Assembly (NCBI RefSeq): GCF_025024155.1
Contig: NW_026251762.1
Span: forward strand, 124,001-188,000
Reading direction: 5' to 3'
Length of the DNA stretch: 64,000 bases
From: Gamsiella multidivaricata
Taxonomy: Eukaryota; Mortierellomycota; Mortierellomycetes; Mortierellales; Mortierellaceae
Position numbers and translations under genes: made by a program. How positions within the stretch are numbered: position 1 is the first letter of the stretch; each line of letters begins with the position of its first letter. Below are positions 55,647 to 64,000 of the stretch, piece after piece. The notes below the pieces were generated by a model, which saw only the letters and a program-made list of their open reading frames with translations, ran no database searches and was not told where the DNA came from.

Positions 55647-58600
55647 ATGGGGAAGCAGGACATCATCCAGGTCCTGACACCCGACCACTCTATCGAAGCG
55701 ACCTTCCTTGACGAAGATGCAACCGTGGGAGACCTGCTAATAGCCCTCACCGAGGATAACCCAGATTATGGTGATGGCGACTGGGCCATTGTTGAGGTGG
55801 CCATGCCCAGAAAAAGTATGCGCGTTTTTTTTTTTTTTTCATTATTCTCTTTACTGGATTGAATATGTGGTAGTCTGCTTCTCATATGTGTTCTTAATTG
55901 GTTGTCTGTGCCCTTATTGTCCACGTAGCTTCCCTTTCATACCACGAGTTGTTTGCGCTCGATCAGGGTAAGCACCAAGTGAGGATGATTGATAAGCTAA
56001 GAACATTGCCAATAAAATCCATGGTTCGCTAAATTTGCATGTTTTGCCACTAAAACAGGCACGCTGGCGCCAGAAACCCGAATCAAGGAGGTCCAGGAAC
56101 GACATCAGGAGCTCTTACGGAATCCAGACGCTACTGTCTTCAAACTTGTCAATCTGCAGTACACTCTGCCAGTTGTCTTCCGTCATGTCCCCACTGTTCC
56201 AGAGGCGCACTACCGGCAGATCCACGTCTTGCCCTCGATGCCTGTACGACAGATTGTGGATATTGTCACGCGGGAGATGGGATTGAAGGCCCTGGACAGC
56301 ACACTCAACAGCAGCACGCGGCAGTCTGTCTCAGCCGACTATGTCTTTTCGCAATTGACGGTCAATGAAGAGGGCACTGAAGGCAAGTCTGCATTACATT
56401 ACCCGCTGCCGTTGCCTTCATAAGGAGATATCACGAGGCTTATTCAATTGACAATGTACTGACCTAGGATGATATTTGTGCTTCATAGAGCAAAGGCAGC
56501 TGCTGGATGATGAGACACCCTTTGAGCTGCTGAAAGATAACAGGGAGCTTCTCATGAACCGACAAATCAAAGATTATCACTTCCTGTTTACAGTACCGGA
56601 TTCATGGATCTCTAAGATGGAATCGGTGACATCTCGCTTCACAAAGGGCTGGACCGCAACTCGTCCTCTATCAATGGCAGTCTATGGCCTCTTCGGAAGC
56701 ACTTCACCCACGCAGCCAACAGCCACTCGAGAAATTTCAAACCCTATTCCAATAGCACCGACTTCTATCCATCATCCATCCTTTGGCGACCTCGACCACT
56801 CCACAGACAGTGCAAAGAACGCTCAAAAGCGGCGGCAGAGCATGATTGCGGGATCCAGGCTGAGCTCGTTCTTTGATCCGTCTACCCTAGGAGGATGGCT
56901 TGCTCCTGAAACCAAGAAGCGGCATTCGATTGTTGTGGGTCAGAGTGTGCCCAATTTGATATCAAAACCCATGGGAATAGAGAACGGTGGCGGATCTGAA
57001 GTGTATGACATGACGGATGAGGAGCTGAATGAGGCATTCGTCGCGCTTTTGGTAAGCCTTTGGTGCCTTTAGAATGCTTTATTCTTAATCCAGAGTATCG
57101 ACATCCTAACCAATACATGGGATTTGTTTTAGAATGACCTCAATATCAAGGACACAGTGCGCGAGAGCATGATGCAGTTTTCGCGCGAGAAGAAGACAGC
57201 TCTAATTCTACAGAACCAACAAATGCAACAGCAAAAGGAGAGGGTCTCTTCACCAGATCCATATTCCGGCAATCAAAATGGAGGAACACTTAGCAGGGGT
57301 ACAAACACCAGGAACAAGTTCATTGGATCCATTTCCTCTCGGGTGTCCTTCATTGAGCCTGACGGCTCTTCAAACGCAAAATTACACTCGCGATACTCTT
57401 CCTGGTCGAGTCTCGCAGGGTCTTATGATGGTACAGCTGTTGAAGATGTGGCCCCTTCTTCACCAAAACTGACTGGATCTGATCGCCCCATGTCACCAAC
57501 AATGGCCGCTGCAGGATCCTTATGGTCGAGTTGGTTCGGAGCTACTCCGCAGCCGGATGCATTGTCTATTGACGAGCCTTCAGACGATTCACCACAGTTT
57601 TATATCGATCAGCTTTTGAGCAAGTAAGGCTTTTTTCTGTGTATAATGGAAAGTCGTGCTTATTATCATACAATATCTCTTGTGCTATGGAATTAAGAAT
57701 CTGTTTTATTCTCATAGGACAACCACTCAAAAGACACTTGCCAAACATCTCCTAAGCCTCCGGATTGCCCTTGCAACAGCAAAACTGTCGTGGATCAGGC
57801 AGTTTTTAAACGGGCGAGGATTCAGAGCATTAGAAAATGTGCTAGACAAGACGGCTATTAAGAAGCGTGGTGGCAAAGCCAACGATCTGGATGAGACTCT
57901 GCAGTCCGAGTGCGTTCAGTGTCTTCGTGTGCTTATGAATACAGAGGTATGGGCCAAAGTCATGTCAGTTGGCGTGCATTTGTGATCAGTATGGCCGTAC
58001 TGCTGCTAAATAATGCTCTCTCGTGCTATCCCTCATGTAGCCCGGATTCAACCAAGTCCTAGGGTCACCATCCTTGGTGGCTCACATCTCATATTGCCTG
58101 TACACTACAAACAGCAAGCTGCGCACAAAAGTTGCAGAGGTTTTAGCTGCCCTCTGCGTCATGTCTCCAGAATCCCACCGCCTCGTCTTGATGGCCCTTT
58201 CAGATTTTAGAGTCGCCCACGAGGAGCGCTTTCGGTTCGAATACCTGGTTCACACCTTGGCGGCGCCAATTCCAGAAGATGCGGACAGCGAAGGCTTTGA
58301 ATGGGAGTACAGGACAGCCTGTCTCAGCCTGATGAACGCTCTTGCGAATTCGCCATCATCGCTGGACGACCGCATATCTCTCAGGAATGAACTCCGCAGA
58401 CGCGGGCTCGAGGATGTGTTCCAGACACTCAAGATGCAATCACCACCGGAGTCACTACTAATCCAGATCAACGTCTACGAGGACGAGCGGCACGAGGACT
58501 GGGTGGATCTTCAAGAGAGGGCGTTTGAAATGGCCCAAATTAAGGATGATCAGGATAGGTAAGCGCCGATACGATGTGTACTTTATGCATGGCAGATCAA

Positions 58601-61600
58601 GAAAATAAGTCTAACGCACACTGCCTATCACATTCGTCCAGTCAAAACTCAGAGCTAATCAATACTATTGCCGCGCTTGGTCCGGCCGATGAAGAATTTT
58701 ATCCGCGCATCATCCAGACCCTGCAGCAGTATGCTAATGCAGCAGCTTCATCCTTGGCTCCGGAGGAATATGACAGCGAAGACAGCGAGGATTCTGATGA
58801 AGTGAGTCCTATCTCAAGACAAAGCCCGTAAGTGGTCTAAGCTACTGTGATTCTCAATACAAAGTGCCTGCTAGATTGCTCACAGTACCAACGGTGTACT
58901 CCCTTCATTCAATAGACAATTCAAGGAGGATCTTTGGACGATCGTGGCGAAGTTTGGCGAGCGCATCTTCCAAATGCGAGACATTGAGAAAGACTGGGCA
59001 GGCTGTCACGACGACTTTCTGGAGGCGATTCAACATATTGTCGGCAAGAGGGGGATTATCCTATCTTTCGCAGACTCCAACAGTAATTCGTCATCTTCCG
59101 CTTCCATGTCGTCTGTGTCCTTGACATCTAGTCGAAGACATAGCTACATCGATTTTGAGATTGATACCATAAGACGTGACGTGGAAGATGCGCGGGAGGA
59201 CGCTGAAAAGCTGCGAAAGGAGCTTGCTGAGGCCAGGCAGGAAGCTGAGGATGCAAAGGTTCAGCTGAAGCAGCAGCAGGCCAAGACTGCCCCTTCGAGC
59301 GCCAAAGACAGCTCAGATAACGAGCCACTGACATCGTTTGGCAAGCGAGAGGTAAATTCCTGCACCGCTATCCAACTGTTCGATGCGTGCGGTCATTGAG
59401 ATTGTATCAATTTTCTCATGTCTCCATCGGTGTCTACCGGCACACTCGTATCCACTGCTCGTCTCTCGTTGTTAGAATCACGCTGGAGTTGTTCAAAGAT
59501 TGGTTCAAAAGGAAAAGGAGGTCACCCAACTTCGAGAGACTATTGAAAGAATGGAGAAGAAGTACAGGGACAAGGCCGAGCTCGTCACTGTGAGTGTCGC
59601 CGGTGGTCAATTTCTGGGTTCTGCCAGGAAATGGGTGCAGAGGATTGAAGTCACTAAATCTTTCTTCAATATGATCGAAATAGGACGACGAACCTCGCAA
59701 GTCTGAGCGCTCTAAGGAGATTGATAGCACCCGTTGGAATGCTATGATGACCGAGGTTCAGCTGCAAAAGAGCAAAGTAAGGGTCTGTTCAAGCCGCGCC
59801 ACATCTATGGCAATTTTCTATATCGGTACAATACTATGCATTGTTCGAGGATGCACTTCTCTAACATGTATGGCTGATCCTCTATAAAATCTGCTCTCTA
59901 GACCGCAGAAGCCGCTAGTCTTGCGGATGAACGCCAGAAGGAGATTGCATATCTAAAGCGCGCTTTGCAGATTGTATGCACGCGTTATGAGAGCGCGATG
60001 GGCGAGAGACCTCCAGCTGTCACTGAAGAGGACCACACGAACCAGCCCAATCAGACTGAGGGTTCTCTGCAGCTCTCTAAGACATTCGAAGCACTTGCAC
60101 GTAAAGATGAAGAGATCAGCGACCTGAAAACGCAAGTGGAAGCACTACGAAAGGCATCATCTGTTGGATTGACTCCTACAGAGGAAGTACTGTCGCTTCG
60201 CGGAAGCCTCAAGGATTGCATGCTGAAGGTTAATTTCATTTTTCGCTGTATAAGAAATCTGCTCATACGTTGGAATGGAAACTAACTGGCTTTGTCGTTC
60301 TTCCTTTATCATCTTTACCGTGCATCGAATTGCAGATACAAGAGCTGCAAGCACTGGTTGCTGACCGCGAACGGATCATCAAGGGTTTGAAGGAGAACTT
60401 GATTAACTTGGAGGCAGCGAAGTACTCTGACGGCATCCCGGAACAACTCAACGGCGCTAACGGTACTGGAGGAGGCAAGGCTGAGCGATCAAATTCGCGC
60501 TCCTCTCTGAAGCTTCAGATCAGAGCCCTCTCAGCTAAGGGATGGCAGGCTGAGGAATTGAACGAGGAGCAAGAGGATTCGCTGGCCCAGAATGGAGACA
60601 GTATCTCCCTCTTGAAATCGGATGTCAGCGCCAATGACTTGGATGTTACAAGCTCAGGACGATCTCCAGGACAAAGGCCAGGCGGCCTGCTCTCTCCAGT
60701 TACCTCACCGTTGCCTGGCAAGCGTGTCCTCGGTTCTGGCGGTAAGCGACCTGCATTGCCTCCACCGCCTCCACCACCAGGTCCGAAACATAAGCTGTAC
60801 GCTGCCAATGCAGCGACCACACCAGGAACAGAAGTTGGACAAGGAACGCCAGACCCGACACCGTTAGCTTCAGCGCAGTCCCCTCAGCCAGCACCTATCC
60901 AAGCCAGGACTGTGCCAGAGCCCATGGCAGTCAATACTTCGGCACCACCCCCTCCTCCTCCACCACTGGCCAGTACTCTTATGCCTCCTGCGATGGTTAT
61001 CAACATGCAGTCGCGCCCAATCAGGGAGGCGCAAACGGCTTCACCTCCAACGTCTCCACCTCCCCCAGTGGCTGGAAGCGCCCCACCACCACCACCACCA
61101 CCTCCAGTGACTGGAAGTGCCCCTCCTCCACCTCCTCCACCTCCTCCAATGGCTGGAGGTGCTCCTCCACCACCCCCGCCTCCACCACCAGCCTTTACAC
61201 CTGGCGCTACTCCGTCTACACCCATACCCTCAAATATATCTCCACTTTCTCAGGCGCTTCTCAAGCGATCTACCTCGATGCCAGTGTCAAAGAGCCAAAA
61301 TTATGTACCATCATCTCCCCCACCTCCACCTCCGCCTCCACCATCCATGGCAGGAGACAGGGCTCCCAAAGCGCCTATGCAGTCACTCTCACCGCCACCC
61401 CCTCCACCGCCAGGAATCCATGGCGCAGCGTCGCTGGATGGCGCCATCCCAACGTTGCCCGTCTTTTTGGCAGGCAATCGCCCGTCTAATCCTCTGAGAC
61501 CGCTCGGTATGGCTATTCCACAGGTCGTCAAGCCCTCTCGTCCTATGAAGCAGCTCTTCTGGAACAAGCTGCCCACTGGAACCATCACGCAAACAGTCTG

Positions 61601-63625
61601 GAAGGACATTTGCGACCCATCATCAGATTTGGGAACTATTGAACTGGATTATGCAGAGATTGAGGAGCTCTTCTGCAAGAACCAGACCATAGCAGCTAAT
61701 GTCGCTGCCAACACAGAGAAGAAGAAGAAGACCGTCAGCCTTTTCAGTGTCAGCCGCGCCAACAACATTGCCATTATGTTGAGTAGGATCAAGCTGACAT
61801 ATCCAGAGATGCGCATAGCACTGATGGAGATTTCGGATGAAAAGCTGAGTATCGAGAATCTCAAAGCCATCAAGCAATATGTTCCCACTAGCGATGAGGT
61901 ATGTCACTATCAACACTTGTACGAGTTACGAATGTTTATGCAGATAACCACTAATCCATCTTTTTTTACATTTCTTCTCTTTGCAGATCGAAATGATAAA
62001 AGAGTACGATGGAGATTTTGAACAACTCGGAAACGCAGAGAAGTTCTATCGTGAGGTATAACCCTGAGCTGCGAAGATGTCATGCCCTCCGTTAGCATTG
62101 CATAGCAAGATGTCTGACATGTCTCCCATATATTATGATGCGCATAAATTAGATCATGGATATTCCTCGGCTCTCTGAACGCGTGTCCGCCATGATTTTC
62201 AGGCGACGGCTTGAAATCGAAGTTGGGGAATTGAAGCCGGTACGTAGATATTTTGTTTTTTCGAGTATTCAGATGAACGAGAACGTAGGTTTCGGTTGAA
62301 ATAAGTGGACTAATATGCTGCTGCTATCATCAAACTTTCATACTTTTGGTTAGGAAATGGATGTGCTTCGTTTGACCATCGAGGAGCTACAAAGTTCCAG
62401 GCGACTAAAGAGTCTTCTCAAAGTAAGATATTAACATGGTGGGACACGTATAATCAAATGGAAAGAAATTTAATCGGATATTGTCGTACTAAACAGTAAC
62501 TCCGTGCTATATAATAGACTGTCCTGCTGATGGGCAACCACTTGAACGCGACAAGCTTCCGCGGAAATGCGTATGGATTCCAGCTGGACGCACTACTCAA
62601 GGTAGGCTATACGAGGTCGTTTGAGTATTTGTTTCGCTATATTGAATTGCATTTGTTAACGTCTTTTTCCCATTGGAAATACCAGATCCGTGATACGAAG
62701 GGCGTTGAGGGTGTCAAGCCTGGCTCGAATACTCTGCTCCACTACCTGGCGAAATCGATCAGTGCCAATGATCCAAATTTGATCAAATTCCTAGAAGAGG
62801 TGCCACATCTGGAGGCCGCGGCTAGAATTTCGGTGCAAACCCTGATGAACTCCATCAACAGCCTCGTGGCGGGTATGAACCAGATCCGGGAAGAAGTCCG
62901 TGTTCTCCGCAGGATCAGGATCTCTCCGCCTAATGACTTCTTCATTGAGGTTATGGAGGTACAAATACTCAACAGCACCTGTTTCCCTTGCAAATAGCTA
63001 TTCAGCATTCTTGCTTACATTTCTTGATGTTCATGATTTTTATTGGTTTTGCTGGCCCCATATAGAAATTCGTGGATGCAAATGAGGAAGGCATTCAAAA
63101 GATTGTGGAGGTCGGCCAAGGCTTGGAGCAGGATTTGAGACAACTTTTATTGTTCTATGGCGAAGACCCTGCCAATATGAAGCCCGAGGACTTTTTCGGC
63201 ATGCTGGTTTCGTTTTCGACAATGCTCCAGAAATCGCAGTTGGAGAACGAGGCTCTGGCCAAGAGACTGACCAAGAGCCAAAAGCAGCCCCCCAACAAGG
63301 TGAGCGACTAGAACGAACGAAAAAAAAAATATGACTGAAGCGATGAATCCACGTTCTAACACTATTTTTTCCCATATCTGCCTAACCCGTTTAGAACTGT
63401 CGCCCATCCGAGGCTGCAGGTCAGTTGTCAGTAGCGGCTATCCGCGATGGTCACTTGGACGACGCTATCCGTGGACTGAGGTCCGGATTGCGGCGGAACA
63501 GACGCGATCGACCCATGTCCCATCTTTATGCTGAGCTCAGTATGGAGGCCTTAGATGCCATTAATTCTGGTGTACCTCGAGCTGGTGCTTTGGCGCATTC
63601 ACGTCAAAGCAGTCGTCATCAGTAA
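55647..63625 (+). CDS. Diaphanous-related formin with N-terminal RA-like domains
   Basis: Twenty exons give 2032 residues: 55647..55815, 55929..55967, 56059..56382, 56489..57051, 57133..57623, 57718..57946, 58041..58558, 58642..58827, 58916..59351, 59476..59589, 59684..59776, 59902..60228, 60336..61898, 61987..62055, 62153..62239, 62354..62422, 62518..62601, 62686..62958, 63066..63299, 63395..63625. Order: ubiquitin-fold/RA-like segments (LLDDETPFELL, YHFLFTVPDSW), GBD/FH3 armadillo region (MTDEELNEAFVALL; SKLRTKVAEVLAALCVMSPE), coiled coils, a poly-Pro FH1 (about residues 1300-1525), FH2 (MKQLFWNKLPTG; GNHLNATSFRGNAYGF; DTKG), and a DAD-like end (LDDAIRGLRSGLRRNRRDR). Formins nucleate and elongate linear actin filaments at growth sites; GBD plus DAD implies autoinhibition relieved by a small GTPase. 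Intron 3 has a GC donor (AAG|GCAAGT). All phases close. Confidence 0.92.
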
Positions 63626-63814
63626 TCTAATAAATAATTTATAATAGCCATCGAAAAATGCTTCATAGAGGCTACCGGTGACGAAGAAAGAAAGAAAGAA
63701 AACAAGCAGGGCATATATAATTGTTATTACCTTCAGGACCGCTCTACTTGTCCAAGCACAAGATATAGTAAGGCTCGTTAATTCTGTCCGCCAGCTTGCA
63801 TTCGTCCTGCAGCA

Positions 63815-63982
63815 TCACCAACATCTTGCAGCCATGCTCAGACGCGATCCCGTTCCAACCAAGACGACGCCGTTCTGCTTCAAATGCTCATAATCATCAT
63901 TTACATAGCGTGATAAGACCCTGAATCTTCTGTCGAGAGTCTTTTCTGTGTGAAGTTCCTTAAAGACAGGGTCCAGGGTCGG
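63815..63982 (-). CDS. Last exon of an unrecognised gene (partial)
   Basis: Minus-strand exon beginning after a CTCTAG acceptor and ending at TGA. It reads PTLDPVFKELHTEKTLDRRF, RVLSRYVNDDYEHLKQNGVV, LVGTGSRLSMAARCW. The composition looks like folded protein and the frame is clean for 55 codons, but no domain is recognised and the rest lies beyond the right edge. It is convergent with the formin gene, with about 190 bases between them. Confidence 0.42.
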   Translation of the reverse strand, partial: PTLDPVFKELHTEKTLDRRFRVLSRYVNDDYEHLKQNGVVLVGTGSRLSMAARCW

Positions 63983-64000
63983 CTAGAGACGATTCCAGAA

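Noticed and set aside
61117..61497. Alternative frames across the formin FH1 region, both strands
   Set aside because: Produced by the CCTCCACC repeats; the FH1/FH2 frame explains the sequence.
1..64000. CRISPR arrays, rRNA genes, tRNA genes
   Set aside because: No regularly spaced repeats and no convincing tRNA B-box/cloverleaf were found by eye. A GTTCGAGTCC near 33391 lacks a matching tRNA body. A tRNAscan run would settle this.

Overview
This window is nuclear DNA from a filamentous fungus of the early-diverging Mucoromycota, most likely the Mortierellaceae. The evidence is dense short spliceosomal introns (I could place 64, mostly 50-150 bp), long A/T homopolymers, nuclear-encoded complex I and LSM8/RLI1/CDK7 orthologues with fungal-type sequences, and transposon remnants (Fanzor/TnpB-like, MULE, pogo, LINE) of the kind common in that family. 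The taxonomic call is inference from sequence style, not from a marker gene.

Layout. 1-2332: a GYF-domain translation/mRNA-decay adaptor, cut by the left edge. 2740-11165: a nested transposon graveyard on both strands. It holds two Fanzor/TnpB-like RuvC copies, an XPG/FEN1-like PIN nuclease fragment, two MULE C-terminal fragments and one apparently intact 3013-bp pogo/Tigger-type transposon with identical 159-bp inverted repeats. 11447-17243: a DMT transporter, an HROB-type recombination OB-fold protein, and NDUFA12. 17400-18320: a second PIN nuclease + Fanzor-tail relic. 18984-29350: a second DMT transporter (SLC35F5-like), a UsgS-like membrane protein, ZNF277, CDK7, then a 2-kb gene desert and a YbeY RNase. 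29480-41892: an MFS exporter, the ATX1 copper chaperone, a nucleoside hydrolase, a decayed gene, RLI1/ABCE1, and a divergent LSM8 / NC2-alpha pair. 42095-46279: two uncharacterised multi-pass membrane proteins. 46280-50509: mostly non-coding, with LINE debris including a 5'-truncated insertion flanked by a 20-bp target-site duplication. 50510-52546: UDP-glucose dehydrogenase. 52547-55646: 3.1 kb without a recognisable gene. 55647-63625: a 20-exon Diaphanous-type formin. The last exon of another gene enters from the right edge.

Most genes are unrelated housekeeping genes, as usual in fungi; there are no operons. Functional themes include gene expression (GYF protein, CDK7, NC2-alpha, LSM8, RLI1, YbeY), membrane transport (two DMTs, one MFS, ATX1) and cell wall/polarity (UGDH, formin).

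The most notable observation is that two independent relics, at 2740-4213 and 17400-18320, both place an XPG/FEN1-like PIN nuclease directly upstream of a Fanzor/TnpB-like RuvC nuclease on the same strand, each with a different internal deletion. This points to a parental element, or a single long gene, that joined the two nucleases. All copies here are broken. Other second-look items are four GC-AG introns, a fungal HROB orthologue, and a poly(A)-preceded 3' splice site in NC2-alpha.
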